A DNA stretch of 64,000 nt from Picosynechococcus sp. PCC 7003 (GCF_001693255.1 NZ_CP016474.1:2870661-2934660), one strand, 5' to 3'. Counted from the stretch's first letter, positions 8,420-17,597 are shown. A program made the numbers and translations. Notes: generated by a model not told the origin, from the letters alone.

Positions 8420-8581
8420 ATCCTGGTTTTGCTAGAACGCTAAATTGATTTTGTGGGGGAGGGAAAATTTATCTCTCCTTTTTTTTGGCAATTTTCGGCC
8501 AAAGGCGATCGCCCCTCGGTTGTTTGGGAGAATCTTCTACAATGGGGAGCGGCCTTTATTCTCAAAGTTTTCAAGAAATTT

Positions 8582-9880
8582 ATGGTAGTTGAGCAAATCC
8601 TAGATCTCGCCAAGCAAAAGGGTATCGAAGCGGAGGTGTACTACCGCAGTAGCCGTGATACTCCCATCGATTTTGAGAATAATCGCCTCAAGTCCCTAGA
8701 AACGAAAGCGAGCCAAGGGGTCGCCCTGCGGGTGGTCGTCGATGGGAAATTGGGCTTTGCCAGCGCCACGGATTTAACTCGTCTAGAAGAGGTAGTGGAT
8801 GCGGCGATCGCCACGGCAGAAATCGGCGACCCGGTGGATTTTGAATTTGCCAAGGATTTTCAAGGGGTCGTGCCAGAGAGTGATTATGTACTGCCAGAAA
8901 CCGCGAAACTGGTAAAAATTGGCGAAACCCTCATCGAAAAAGTGCGGGCCTACAACGACGACATTCTCGTTAGTGCCGGGTTCCATATCCGCTCTGGTCA
9001 AACGAAATTAGCCACCACCGGCGGCGTCTACGGCGAGCGCAATAGCAAGATTGTCAGCGCCAGCCTGGGGGGGAATCTCGTCCAGGGGGAAGATTTTCTC
9101 AATGCCTACGGTTATGACGTGGCCAAGGATGGCGAACCTGATTACGACAAAATCCTCGCCACCCTCATCGAAAAATATACCAACGCCGAAAAAGCAGCCC
9201 AAATTTCGAGCGGTCAATATCCCGTATTGTTTACCCCCAGGGCGGCCCTCAGTGCCATCGGCGGCCTGTTTGACACGATTCTCTCCGGTCAAGTGGTGGT
9301 GCAAAAAGCCTCACCCCTCGCGGGAAAAATTGGCGAACAACTCTTTGGCGATCACCTAACCATTTACGAAGATCCGACCATTGGCGTTTCTGCCTGTCCC
9401 TTCGACGATGAAGGTACCCCCACCCAGAAAAAAACCTTTATCCAAAACGGTATTGTCCAGCAATTCTATTGGGATCGCCAGTGGGCCGCCCGGGGCAACG
9501 CCGAGGCCCAGGGAAACGGTTTCCGGGGGGGCCTCTCCCGTCCCAGTCCTGATATGGTAAATTTCTGCATGGGTGCCGGGAAAACCCCTTTAACGGCGCT
9601 AATCAAAGACATGAAGGAAGGGGTGATTGTTGATCAAGTGCTGGGGGCGGGTCAGTCGAATCAGTTAGCCGGAGAATTTTCTGTGAATCTTGACCTCGGC
9701 TACAAAGTCGAAAACGGCGAAATTGTCGGTCGCCTGAAAAATACCATGGTGGCGGGCAGCATCTTCGAAGCCTTTGCGGATTTGGTCGATTTTAGCGACA
9801 CCTGCGAATGGGTTGGTGGCAGCGCTTATATGCCAGCGATTCTGTTTGGCAAGTTGGGGGTTGCGTCCAGGGCGGTTTAA
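8582..9880 (+). CDS. pmbA: TldD/PmbA family protein, PmbA (TldE) type
   Basis: 432 residues from the ATG at 8582 (MVVEQILDLA); an upstream frame opening at 8453 adds 43 non-conserved residues. TldD and TldE form a heterodimeric metalloprotease that processes modified peptides. TldD carries the HExxxH zinc site and TldE does not. No HExxxH is seen here, while the family features ENNRLKSLE and VGGSAYMPAILF are present, so this is the TldE/PmbA partner. The TldD partner is not in the window. It lies 162 nt after prsA on the same strand, with no sign of an operon. Confidence 0.85.
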   Translation: MVVEQILDLAKQKGIEAEVYYRSSRDTPIDFENNRLKSLETKASQGVALRVVVDGKLGFASATDLTRLEEVVDAAIATAEIGDPVDFEFAKDFQGVVPESDYVLPETAKLVKIGETLIEKVRAYNDDILVSAGFHIRSGQTKLATTGGVYGERNSKIVSASLGGNLVQGEDFLNAYGYDVAKDGEPDYDKILATLIEKYTNAEKAAQISSGQYPVLFTPRAALSAIGGLFDTILSGQVVVQKASPLAGKIGEQLFGDHLTIYEDPTIGVSACPFDDEGTPTQKKTFIQNGIVQQFYWDRQWAARGNAEAQGNGFRGGLSRPSPDMVNFCMGAGKTPLTALIKDMKEGVIVDQVLGAGQSNQLAGEFSVNLDLGYKVENGEIVGRLKNTMVAGSIFEAFADLVDFSDTCEWVGGSAYMPAILFGKLGVASRAV

Positions 9881-9910
9881 AATTTCCTTACTGCCCCTGC
9901 ATTGTGAGCG

Positions 9911-10648
9911 ATGATGCCTGTGAAATCTTTGATCCGATTGCTGAGTCTCTGTTGTGTGTGTGTCCTCTGCCTGGCGGGTTGTGTGGACTATGACGTGGAG
10001 ATCGTCTTCGACCACCAGCACCATGGCGAAATTCACCAGCATCTCCAGTTGGGGGATGAGTTTACGAACTTTAATCAGCAGGAAGCAAAACACTGGCTCA
10101 AAAGTGTGGAAAAACGCGCTAGGGGCCTCCATGGTTCGGCCCAGCGGCTCTCGACCCAGGAGTTGGATGTACGGATCCCCTTCCACAACGGGGCGGATCT
10201 CGTAGAAAAGTTCAATGACTTTTTTAACCCGGAAGGACAAAATCTCCAGGCGGCAGATTTAGATTTGGTACAACTCAAGTCGGCGATCGCCCTCGAGCAG
10301 AAAAACTGGCTTTTGTTTGAACGCAACCGGGCCACCCTGGATGTGGATTTGCGGGCCTTGGGCGTTTTGTCCCAGCGGGGAAGTTTGATCCTCAGTCCTG
10401 GTTCTCTCTTGGATTTAGATGTCAGCCTAAAAACGCCTTTGGGAGCGCGAGTAATTAACAACAACACGACGGACGCTCCTGTAACCCGCAAGGAAGGCGA
10501 TCGCCTGATTTGGACCTTACAACCGGGGCAGTTAAATCACCTGGAAGTGGCCTTTTGGGTACCTAGTTGGGTGGGCCTCGGCACGGGGGGATTAGTGGCG
10601 TTATTGTTCCTGGGCTATTACTTAAAATATCGCCGTTTGCCGGTGTAG
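9911..10648 (+). CDS. Lipoprotein of the DUF3153 type
   Basis: 245 residues. The N-terminal signal is followed by the lipobox LAGC (Cys about residue 24), which marks a lipoprotein. The central region is beta-rich with no catalytic motif. The C-terminus has one strongly hydrophobic segment (about residues 217-238) and ends with a basic tail (KYRRLPV), so the protein is held in the membrane at both ends. This layout fits the cyanobacterial DUF3153 family, whose role is unknown. It lies 30 nt after pmbA and 55 nt before the ABC ATPase, possibly in one transcript. Confidence 0.75.
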   Translation: MMPVKSLIRLLSLCCVCVLCLAGCVDYDVEIVFDHQHHGEIHQHLQLGDEFTNFNQQEAKHWLKSVEKRARGLHGSAQRLSTQELDVRIPFHNGADLVEKFNDFFNPEGQNLQAADLDLVQLKSAIALEQKNWLLFERNRATLDVDLRALGVLSQRGSLILSPGSLLDLDVSLKTPLGARVINNNTTDAPVTRKEGDRLIWTLQPGQLNHLEVAFWVPSWVGLGTGGLVALLFLGYYLKYRRLPV

Positions 10649-10703
10649 TTGCCGATCTATCGCTATTGTTAAGTCAATTGCCTTTATCTTTTGCGTGCAT
10701 CCT

Positions 10704-11498
10704 ATGGTAGCCACCCAAGCCGAACCCTTAATTGAACTGCGGGGAATTTCAAAGGCCTTCGGGTCAAATGTCATTCTCGACAATGTTGACCTGACCATTT
10801 ATCGGGGCGAAGCCCTCGTGATTATTGGCCCTTCCGGCACGGGGAAATCCACCATTTTGCGCATTATTGCGGGGCTACTGGCGGCGGATGCAGGAGAAAT
10901 TTATATCAATGGCATTAAGCGCCAGGGACTCATCGAGGATGGTAACGATCCCATTGGGATCAGCATGGTCTTTCAGCAGGCGGCCCTCTTTGACTCTCTG
11001 ACCGTGGCGGAAAATGTGGGTTTTTTGCTCTATCAACATTCGAAGCTGTCTGCAAAAAAAATCCGAGAATTAGTCGAAGAACGGTTAGATATGGTGGGGT
11101 TGTCGGGGGTTGGCGATCGCTACCCGTCCCAACTCTCTGGGGGGATGCGCAAACGGGTTAGCTTTGCCCGGGCGATTATGGCCAATCCCGATAATCCGAA
11201 GGACAATCCCGAAATTATTTTGTACGATGAACCCACTGCTGGTCTTGATCCCATTGCCTCGACGGTGATCGAAGATCTTGTGCGCCAGCTTCAACGGATG
11301 CAAGGGGTTTGTGGCACCTACGTGATGGTCAGCCACCAGGACAGTACCATTCGCCGTACCGCTGACCGAGTGATTTTCCTATATGACGGTAGGATCCAAT
11401 GGACGGGGACAGTAACGGAAATTAACCAGACAAGAAATCCCCTTGTGCGCCAGTTTTTTGATGCGGCGGTGGAAGGTCCCATTAAAGTAATCGGCTAA
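10704..11498 (+). CDS. MlaF-like ABC transporter ATPase (lipid transport, TGD3 type)
   Basis: 264 residues from the ATG at 10704; a GTG at 10695 is an alternative. The Walker A is GPSGTGKS, the Q-loop is MVFQQAAL, the signature is LSGGMRKR and the Walker B is IILYDEPTAG. The GMRKR signature and FQQ Q-loop are typical of MlaF and chloroplast TGD3, which energise phospholipid transfer between membranes. The next gene encodes an MCE/MlaD-like protein 57 nt downstream, the expected substrate-binding partner. The MlaE-type permease is not here and must be encoded elsewhere. Confidence 0.92.
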   Translation: MVATQAEPLIELRGISKAFGSNVILDNVDLTIYRGEALVIIGPSGTGKSTILRIIAGLLAADAGEIYINGIKRQGLIEDGNDPIGISMVFQQAALFDSLTVAENVGFLLYQHSKLSAKKIRELVEERLDMVGLSGVGDRYPSQLSGGMRKRVSFARAIMANPDNPKDNPEIILYDEPTAGLDPIASTVIEDLVRQLQRMQGVCGTYVMVSHQDSTIRRTADRVIFLYDGRIQWTGTVTEINQTRNPLVRQFFDAAVEGPIKVIG

Positions 11499-11555
11499 AA
11501 TTGACCCTCCCCCATACAATAAGACGTAAATTTATCCCCTCTACTGACGAATCCA

Positions 11556-12809
11556 ATGCGATCGCGTACCCTCAAAGAAGGCTCCCTCGGTTTATTCATT
11601 TTCGCTGGACTCTCCCTGCTCGGCGTCGTGCTCATCTGGCTGACGGGGGCAACCCTAGGTAAACGCACTTACTCTATCAATGTCCGCTTTGACAATGCCA
11701 ATGCGATGCAAGAAGGGGCGATCGTCCGGTACCGGGGCATTGAGGTGGGACGCATTGTTGCCGTACAACCTTCCAGCAATGGCATTGAAATCAAAATTCA
11801 AATCCAAACCCCTGATCTAGTCATTCCACGAGATGTAGTGGTAGAAGCAAACCAAGGGGGGCTCATTGGGGAAACCTCCCTCGAAATTATTCCCCAAACA
11901 GAATTAACCCAAGCAGAAATGGCCCAAAGCCCCTTCGCAGACGACTGTCCGGAAAAAAGCACGATTCTTTGTGATGGCACAACCCTAGATGGGGTGATTG
12001 GGGTTAGTTTTGATCAAGTGCTCCGCAATACCACCAAATTCAGTGAACTCTACGGTGATCCAGAATTTTTTGAAATTGTCCGTACCTTGGCAGATAACTC
12101 CAGCGACGCGGCAGCACAAGTAGCCATTCTCACTGAGGAGTTAGCTCTACTTTCTAAGGAAGTACGAGGGGAAGTGGATAATTTTGCCGAAAATGCCCAA
12201 GCCATCACCGATGCGGCAGTCACCAGTTCCAATCAACTCAATCGCACCCTCGAACAGGTGAACACCCTAACGGGGAATTTCAATAGCCTTGTGGTCGAAA
12301 ATCGCCAAGCTCTGGTGGGGACCCTCAATAGCATCGGGCGCACCAGTGATCAGATGCAACGTACTTTAGCTTCCTTTGATACGACCCTCGATACGGTGAA
12401 TCAAAATCTTAGTGCGGCGAATACCCAAGAAATTTTGGATAATCTCACAGTGCTAACGGCCAACGCGGCAACGACCTCGGAAAATCTCAAGGATGTCTCA
12501 ACGGCTCTGAATGATCCAACCAATGTCTTGATGTTGCAAAAAACCCTTGATGCGGCTCGAGTCACCTTTGAAAATACCCAGAAAATTACCGCTGATTTGG
12601 ATGAATTGACGGGGGATCCGCAGTTTCGGCGTAATCTGATTGATTTAGTGAATGGTTTGAGTCAGTTGGTTTCCTCGACGGATCAACTGCAGCAACAGAT
12701 CCAGGTAGCCAATCGCATTGAGCAACAACGCCCCATTTATAACCAACAGCGGCAGCTATCGTTGCGTCCCAAGTCCCAGAATCCAGACCAGAGTCAGCCC
12801 AAAAACTAA
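11556..12809 (+). CDS. MCE-domain protein (MlaD/TGD2-like), lipid transport
   Basis: 417 residues. One N-terminal membrane anchor (about residues 11-31) is followed by an MCE domain (about 37-115, with the typical GAIVRYRGIEVGRI and GLIGETSLEI stretches). A long, helical C-terminal region (about 180-380) is rich in Asn, Thr, Leu and Gln and probably forms a coiled coil. MCE proteins bind lipids and form hexameric rings or tubes between membranes. The ATPase gene directly upstream completes a typical two-gene unit. A short proline/glutamine-rich tail ends the protein. Confidence 0.92.
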   Translation: MRSRTLKEGSLGLFIFAGLSLLGVVLIWLTGATLGKRTYSINVRFDNANAMQEGAIVRYRGIEVGRIVAVQPSSNGIEIKIQIQTPDLVIPRDVVVEANQGGLIGETSLEIIPQTELTQAEMAQSPFADDCPEKSTILCDGTTLDGVIGVSFDQVLRNTTKFSELYGDPEFFEIVRTLADNSSDAAAQVAILTEELALLSKEVRGEVDNFAENAQAITDAAVTSSNQLNRTLEQVNTLTGNFNSLVVENRQALVGTLNSIGRTSDQMQRTLASFDTTLDTVNQNLSAANTQEILDNLTVLTANAATTSENLKDVSTALNDPTNVLMLQKTLDAARVTFENTQKITADLDELTGDPQFRRNLIDLVNGLSQLVSSTDQLQQQIQVANRIEQQRPIYNQQRQLSLRPKSQNPDQSQPKN

Positions 12810-12878
12810 TCTACCAGGGACTTTTGGCAAGCTTAAGAACTGTTTTCGAGGATCGGACAATTTTTTTCTCAAAAACGC

Positions 12879-12908
12879 TTGGCGATCGCCAAATGAGTAT
12901 GCTATATT
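12879..12908 (+). promoter_or_regulatory. Sigma70-type promoter of tRNA-Leu
   Basis: A -35-like TTGGCG (12879-12884) and a -10 TATATT (12903-12908) are separated by 18 nt and lie 17 nt before the mature tRNA 5' end. The -35 overlaps a HIP1 octamer. Confidence 0.6.
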
Positions 12909-12925
12909 CGTTCAAGTCAAAACGA

Positions 12926-13007
12926 GCGGATGTGGTGGAATTGGTAGACACGCACGCTTGAGGGGCGTGTGGAGCGATCCTTGCGAGTTCGAGTCTCGCC
13001 ATCCGCA
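12926..13007 (+). tRNA. tRNA-Leu (anticodon GAG)
   Basis: The acceptor stem GCGGATG (12926-12932) pairs with CATCCGC (13000-13006), with A13007 as discriminator. The D-arm carries GGTGGAATTGGTAGAC, typical of tRNA-Leu. The anticodon stem CACGC/GCGTG encloses TTGAGGG with anticodon GAG at 12960-12962. A long variable arm and the T-loop GTTCGAGTC are present. The 3' CCA is not encoded. GAG reads CUC/CUU codons. Confidence 0.97.
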
Positions 13008-13026
13008 TACCACAAAAAACGAAAAG

Positions 13027-13056
13027 CCTTCCCGAACCTCATGGGAAGGTTTTTTT
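13027..13056 (+). terminator. Rho-independent terminator of tRNA-Leu
   Basis: The 7-bp stem CCTTCCC/GGGAAGG (13027-13033, 13043-13049) is followed directly by seven T residues. Confidence 0.9.
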
Positions 13057-13066
13057 GTGTTTCAAG

Positions 13067-13963
13067 TTAGCCCGGAGAGTTCGAGTCGGCAAGATGTTGC
13101 TGGAGAAATTCACACAAGAGTTTCACCTTGGTTGAAAGATGGCGATTGATGGGATAAAGGACATAGGTACTGAGGGTGCGGTGATTGTATTCAGGCAAGA
13201 TCACCGTGAGTTGTTCTGTCCAGGGGTCTGCATCAAGGATAAATTGAGGTAATTGGGCAATCCCTAAACCCGCCGCTGCGGCGATCGCCAACGCTTCACC
13301 GTTGTTCGCACAAAAAGAGCCAGACACGTTAACAGAAACTTCCCCCTGGGGGCCGACCAGATGCCAGGTATTGCCTGTGGGGCCGTAACGCAAACAGTTA
13401 TGGTGAGCCAGATCCCCAGGACTTTGGGGGATACCATGGCGTTCCAGATAGCTGGGGGCCGCACAGAGTTGTAATTTCGTCTCACAGAGGGGATGACTAA
13501 GGAGACTGGCCGAAGCGACGGGTTCGGCGATCCGAATCACGAGGTCATAGCCTTCGGCGATCGCATCCACAAACCGATCCTCTAGGGTGAGTTGGATCTG
13601 CACCTGGGGATATTGAGCCATAAATGCCGCCACCAGGGGGGCAATCCTGAGGGTACCAAAGGTCATCGGGGCATTGACGCGCAGTAATCCCTGTGGCTCT
13701 CCCTGGAGTTCCAAAACCGACCGTTCCGCCTCCTCTAAATCCGCCAAAATCCGCACACACTTTTCATAGAAAGCCAAGCCCGTTGGTGTCGGAGTTACTT
13801 TACGGGTGCTGCGGTGAAAAAGCTGGGCATGAAGTTGATTTTCCAGAGCAACCACCATCTTATTAACCGCTGAGCGACCGACATTCATGCGTCGGGCAGC
13901 AGCGGCAAACCCCCCCGCCTCAACGACCTGGGTGAAGGCATAGAGACTTTCAAATTTATCCAC
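13067..13963 (-). CDS. LysR-family transcriptional regulator
   Basis: 298 residues with a GTG start at 13961-13963. The N-terminal winged helix-turn-helix (about residues 1-60: AGGFAAAARRMNVGRSAVNKMVVALENQL) is typical of LysR regulators, most like the AaeR/DsdC-type group with FHRSTRKVTPT. The effector-binding domain follows (about 90-290). It is divergent from a pirin and CDGSH gene pair across a 127-nt intergenic region, the standard LysR arrangement, so it probably controls those genes and itself. The effector is unknown; a redox or electrophile signal is inference from the targets. Confidence 0.93.
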   Translation of the reverse strand: MDKFESLYAFTQVVEAGGFAAAARRMNVGRSAVNKMVVALENQLHAQLFHRSTRKVTPTPTGLAFYEKCVRILADLEEAERSVLELQGEPQGLLRVNAPMTFGTLRIAPLVAAFMAQYPQVQIQLTLEDRFVDAIAEGYDLVIRIAEPVASASLLSHPLCETKLQLCAAPSYLERHGIPQSPGDLAHHNCLRYGPTGNTWHLVGPQGEVSVNVSGSFCANNGEALAIAAAAGLGIAQLPQFILDADPWTEQLTVILPEYNHRTLSTYVLYPINRHLSTKVKLLCEFLQQHLADSNSPG

Positions 13964-14090
13964 AATCTATTGTCTCCTATTTGGATGCAGTATGTATCAA
14001 AAATAGATTATTGTCTTATATATAGAACCAATCCACAATAGGGACAAGCTATTTTAAAAGGCTAAGTAAATCGATATTTCGGAGGATTTT
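13964..14090. promoter_or_regulatory. Divergent promoter/operator region of the LysR and pirin genes
   Basis: The sequence CTATTGTC (13967-13974), a second ATTGTC (14010-14015) and an inverted ACAATA (14035-14040) recur in this AT-rich spacer. Such repeated half-sites suit a LysR binding region. The pirin start at 14091 has a good Shine-Dalgarno (CGGAGGA). No exact site can be assigned without binding data. Confidence 0.4.
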
Positions 14091-14792
14091 ATGATTCAAC
14101 TCCGTCCTGCTGCCGAAAGGGGCCGTGGCCAGCTTGATTGGCTGGAGAGCTATTTCACCTTTTCCTTTTCCCAGTATTACGATCCGGCCCACATGAATTT
14201 TTCTAACCTGCGGGTGATTAATGAAGATTACATCGCCCCAGGGAAAGGATTTGCCACCCACGGGCACCGCGATATGGAAATCATCACCTATGTCCTCGAA
14301 GGGGAACTAGAACACAAAGACAGCATTGGCAATGGCTCAATTATTCGCCCAGGGGATGTGCAACGCATGAGCGCAGGTACAGGCATTTTGCACAGCGAAT
14401 TTAATCCCTCGTCAGAACAGCCTGTGCATTTATTGCAGATTTGGATTACCCCCGATCAACTGAATGTAGAACCCAGCTACGAGCAGACCTATTTCGCCCC
14501 GGAAGAAAAAGAAAATCAATTGCGAATTGTTGCCTCTCCAGATGGGCGCGATCGCTCTGTAAAAATTCATCAGAATGCTTCGATCTATGCGGCGTTGCTC
14601 TCTACCGGAGCCACAGTCACCCATCCGTTAGCGGCGGGCCGTCGGGCTTGGTTGCAGATCGTCAAAGGAAGCCTCACGGTTAATGGCGTTAGGATGGAAG
14701 CGGGCGATGGCGCTGGCATTAGTGGCGAAACACAACTGATTTGTGTGGGTCAAGCGGCCGAAACAGAATTTTTATTGTTTGATTTGCCCTAG
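14091..14792 (+). CDS. Pirin-family protein (YhhW-like, possible quercetin 2,3-dioxygenase)
   Basis: 233 residues, two cupin domains. The metal-binding motif of pirins is visible as [28 protein letters not shown], with His residues near 57-62 and the H of LEHKD, plus Glu later in LHSEF. Family members such as YhhW have quercetinase activity in vitro, but the biological role is mostly unknown. The start ATG has a close Shine-Dalgarno. It is followed 44 nt later by a CDGSH iron-sulfur gene and is divergent from a LysR regulator, which suggests a small redox or electrophile-response unit. Confidence 0.9.
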   Translation: MIQLRPAAERGRGQLDWLESYFTFSFSQYYDPAHMNFSNLRVINEDYIAPGKGFATHGHRDMEIITYVLEGELEHKDSIGNGSIIRPGDVQRMSAGTGILHSEFNPSSEQPVHLLQIWITPDQLNVEPSYEQTYFAPEEKENQLRIVASPDGRDRSVKIHQNASIYAALLSTGATVTHPLAAGRRAWLQIVKGSLTVNGVRMEAGDGAGISGETQLICVGQAAETEFLLFDLP

Positions 14793-14836
14793 GTCAGCCG
14801 AGATTGTTGCTCAAAGTTTATAGAGGAAATACAAAA

Positions 14837-15073
14837 ATGGCTAAACCAACGATTGCGGCCAAAAAACCGATGACCTTAGAGCTTGAGGCCGGCGATTATT
14901 TCTGGTGTGCCTGCGGTCAATCTGCGGATCAACCCTTTTGTGATGGCAGCCACAAGGGTACGGAATTTAAGCCCCAAAAGTTCACCCTAGAAGAAAAGAA
15001 AAAGGTGACGTTGTGTCTTTGTAAGCACACTCAAGATCCGCCGTTTTGTGATGGCAATCACGCCAAACTATAG
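14837..15073 (+). CDS. Double CDGSH-type iron-sulfur protein
   Basis: 78 residues from the ATG at 14837; an upstream start at 14804 would add 11 residues. Two CDGSH motifs are present: CACGQSADQPFCDGSH (about 25-40) and CLCKHTQDPPFCDGNH (about 60-75, with N in place of S). Each has the three-Cys, one-His ligand set for a labile 2Fe-2S cluster. These soluble proteins are thought to act in redox or iron-sulfur handling. It follows the pirin gene in the same direction and ends 15 nt before a remnant of coaE, so coaE was probably once the next gene in this operon. Confidence 0.9.
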   Translation: MAKPTIAAKKPMTLELEAGDYFWCACGQSADQPFCDGSHKGTEFKPQKFTLEEKKKVTLCLCKHTQDPPFCDGNHAKL

Positions 15074-15088
15074 GATGATCTGCGAACA

Positions 15089-15220
15089 GTGACCAAGCCA
15101 AGAATCATCGGTCTGATGGGGGGCATTGCGACGGGAAAAAGTACGGTAACGACTTATTTGACCCAACGCGATCAGCTCCCCATTTTTGATGACGATATTT
15201 ATGCCCGTGAGGCGATCGCC
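15089..15220 (+). repeat. Left copy of 132-nt direct repeat (coaE 5' end) flanking the R-M island
   Basis: Gapless match to 17966-18097 with 17 differences in 132 nt. It marks the left border of the inserted restriction-modification block. Confidence 0.9.
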
Positions 15221-15235
15221 TGTTGTTTGAAATAA
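15089..15235 (+). pseudogene. Truncated 5' remnant of coaE (dephospho-CoA kinase)
   Basis: The GTG at 15089 begins 44 codons that align without gaps to the start of the full coaE at 17966. They share 115 of 132 nt (about 87%), and ten of the sixteen differing codons are synonymous. The P-loop GGIATGKST is intact. After the HIP1 octamer the frame runs into four unrelated codons and TAA at 15233-15235, so the rest of the gene is lost. The remnant sits 15 nt after the CDGSH gene, the likely original position of coaE. The differences show that the two copies diverged as coding alleles and are not a fresh duplication. Confidence 0.88.
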
Positions 15236-15243
15236 TCGCCAAA

Positions 15244-15375
15244 ATGCAAAACAATCAGCATCTCGTTTTTTTCTGGGATAACCTGTTGGAAAAGGCAGCG
15301 GCGCTCATTGGTAAGCAACTGCGACTTGAGTTAAATGCTCTTCAAGCATCTCTGATTATAGTATTTGCCTCCTGA
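15244..15375 (+). CDS. Short hypothetical ORF at the island junction
   Basis: 43 codons from ATG 15244 to TGA 15373-15375, encoding a protein with a helical look (FFWDNLLEKAAALIGKQLRLEL). No good Shine-Dalgarno is seen. It could be the remnant of a longer gene of the island or chance. No function can be given. Confidence 0.25.
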   Translation: MQNNQHLVFFWDNLLEKAAALIGKQLRLELNALQASLIIVFAS

Positions 15376-15540
15376 CCGCCATTTTGTAGTCAAAATCTGC
15401 GGTAATATTTTGGTGGACTTGGGTTGTTATGCTGCAAGTGCAGTATGACTTCTAGTTAGCTTCTCAACCACCAACATTCTGCCCAATAGTGTTTTTTGAT
15501 ATAATATTGAACCTTTGTTGAAGAAAACGAGCAAAAATCA

Positions 15541-16752
15541 ATGAAAGTTCTTGATACATTCGCTGGAGCTGGTGGGTTTAGCCTTGGCTTTGAGATGGCA
15601 GGTTGTAAAATTGTTGGTGCAATTGAAACAGACGCATGGGCATGTGAGACATTCCAATTCAATCATCCAGATGCAACTGTAATAAAGGGGAATATTGAAG
15701 ATCTGTCGGATGCAAAATTATTAGCATTGTTTGAAGGCAATGAGCCGGACATTATCCTTGGTGGCCCACCCTGTCAGGGTTTTTCAATATGTAACAAAAA
15801 CAATGGTGATCCAAAAGACCCAAGAAATAGTTTATTTGAAGAATTTGTAAGATTAGGTAAACTGTTTAAGCCTAAAGTGATGGTCATGGAAAATGTCCCT
15901 AATTTAGTAAAAGCAAAAACAAAATCAAATGAATTAGTAATAGATATTATTAGGAGTGAACTGCATAACCTTGGATATTTTGTGTATTCAACAATACTAG
16001 AATCCGTTGATTATGGAGTCCCCCAAATCAGAAAAAGGCTATTTGTTATAGCCTCTACGCAAGAGCTTTGTAATCCGTTTCCAAAGCCAACCCATTCACC
16101 AAATCAGAGTGACTTATTTTCAGTGTCGTTAAAGAAAACGCCAACTCTGTGGGATGCAATATCAGACTTACCTGAAATTGAAGCAAGAGAAGGCGCTGAA
16201 GAAATGGAATATGTATCTAAGCCACTAAATGACTTTCAAAAGACTTTGCGTAACGGTAGCATGAAATTACACAACCATCTAGCAATGAAACACTCAAAGC
16301 GTATGGTGGAAAGATTTAGCTCAATGAAATGGGGACAGTCAGGATCAGATGTTCCTGACCATCTAAAACCATATAAGCGTAATTCAAACGGAGTTGTTAG
16401 TGATAGGATTTATGATCAAAATAATCGACGAATGCACCCAAATAAGCCTTGCCATACAATTCCTGCATCTTTTTATGCTAACTTTGTTCATCCGTATAAA
16501 AATAGGAATTTTACTGCTAGAGAAGGCGCTCGCATTCAAACCTTCCCTGATACATATGTATTTAAAGGGAAGCCAACCGTAGTTAGCCATAAGCTATTAG
16601 CAAGAGAAGGGCGTTTTGATGAAAAGTATTTATGCCAATACAATCAGATAGGTAACGCAGTGCCTCCTCTTTTGGCAAAAGCTGTTGCAGAGAATGTGTT
16701 GAACCAGTTTATTGAGGAAGATGAAGAATGTTTGTACATGGCAACAATTTAG
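15541..16752 (+). CDS. DNA (cytosine-5) methyltransferase of a type II R-M system
   Basis: 403 residues. Motif I is DTFAGAGGFSLGF (residues 5-17) for AdoMet binding. Motif IV is GPPCQGFS (about 77-84) with the catalytic cysteine, and motif VI is MENVPNL. Motif VIII is near RKRLFVIAS, and IQTFPDTY plus QIGNAVPPLLA give motifs IX-X. All ten blocks appear to be present, so it should be active. It modifies cytosine in an unknown target sequence. A -10-like TATAAT lies at 15500-15505. The stop overlaps the endonuclease start by 25 nt, and the strongly AT-rich codon use differs from the flanking genes. Confidence 0.95.
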   Translation: MKVLDTFAGAGGFSLGFEMAGCKIVGAIETDAWACETFQFNHPDATVIKGNIEDLSDAKLLALFEGNEPDIILGGPPCQGFSICNKNNGDPKDPRNSLFEEFVRLGKLFKPKVMVMENVPNLVKAKTKSNELVIDIIRSELHNLGYFVYSTILESVDYGVPQIRKRLFVIASTQELCNPFPKPTHSPNQSDLFSVSLKKTPTLWDAISDLPEIEAREGAEEMEYVSKPLNDFQKTLRNGSMKLHNHLAMKHSKRMVERFSSMKWGQSGSDVPDHLKPYKRNSNGVVSDRIYDQNNRRMHPNKPCHTIPASFYANFVHPYKNRNFTAREGARIQTFPDTYVFKGKPTVVSHKLLAREGRFDEKYLCQYNQIGNAVPPLLAKAVAENVLNQFIEEDEECLYMATI

Positions 16753-17597
16753 AACAAAAAGAAAATCATAGGACAAAATACCGTGACAAAGAATCAAAGT
16801 GCTATCTTGCAGAAATAAGGAGCCGATATAATCAATGGAAAGATAATAATGAAAATCTAGTCGGCCCTATAAAATTGCATGCGGATAATGATGATGATAT
16901 TCTCAAGCAAAGAGTAGAGTTGCTAAATAATTATAAGGAGTTCTTGGATCAGCAACATTATGCAGAAAAGTTCGACTCCCGTTCAAACTTACATTCTTCT
17001 GTTCTTGAAGAATTTTTGTATTATTTGTTTAGAGATTTAGTAAGCAGCATTTCAGAACATGCACTTATAGGAAAATCACATTCATTCAAAGATATATTTT
17101 TCAGATCATCGAATTATGCAGATATGCTGACAAAGCCAAATGCTCTAATTGAGATCAAAGATCATGATTTTTCGATTGGGTGCAGCATAACATCAAAAAT
17201 GCTATGCAAAGGTTCTGAAGAATCTGAAATTCATAAATGGGACATTCCAGCAGTTGCGATTGAATGCAAGACATATCTTGATAAGACCATGCTTCAAGAT
17301 GTTTCTACCGCTGCAGAACAATTAAAACAAAAGAATCCAAATGCGATGTATATGGTAGTAGCCGAATGGTTAAAGCTAACTGACTCAGTCAATTTAAAAA
17401 AATATAAAATAGATCAAATTTACGTATTACGAAAGCAGAAAAACACCGACCGCGAATTTCGATATCGCGAAGGTTACGTCAAAAACCCAATCTATGATGA
17501 CGTTGTAATTCACTTGTTCAATTCTGTTCGTAACTATCTCACATCAGACTGGGAAGGTGGTATTACACACGGTCTTGAGAAAGGCTACTTAATATAA
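16728..17597 (+). CDS. Type II restriction endonuclease, PD-(D/E)XK-like (possibly Bpu10I family)
   Basis: 289 residues. It overlaps the methyltransferase gene by 25 nt, the usual tandem arrangement for R-M pairs. A probable nuclease core is IEIKDHDFSIG (about residues 140-150) and, more convincingly, PAVAIECKTYLDK (about 172-184), which gives the E-x-K half of a PD-(D/E)XK site. The IECKTYLDKTM stretch reminds me of the Bpu10I/DdeI group, which would suggest a CTNAG-like target, but this is only recall. Codon use and AT content match the methyltransferase and not the chromosome. Confidence 0.75.
   Translation: MFVHGNNLEQKENHRTKYRDKESKCYLAEIRSRYNQWKDNNENLVGPIKLHADNDDDILKQRVELLNNYKEFLDQQHYAEKFDSRSNLHSSVLEEFLYYLFRDLVSSISEHALIGKSHSFKDIFFRSSNYADMLTKPNALIEIKDHDFSIGCSITSKMLCKGSEESEIHKWDIPAVAIECKTYLDKTMLQDVSTAAEQLKQKNPNAMYMVVAEWLKLTDSVNLKKYKIDQIYVLRKQKNTDREFRYREGYVKNPIYDDVVIHLFNSVRNYLTSDWEGGITHGLEKGYLI

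Noticed and set aside
12718-13149. 143-codon frame running through tRNA-Leu
   Set aside because: Covers the tRNA, its promoter and terminator, so it is not a gene.
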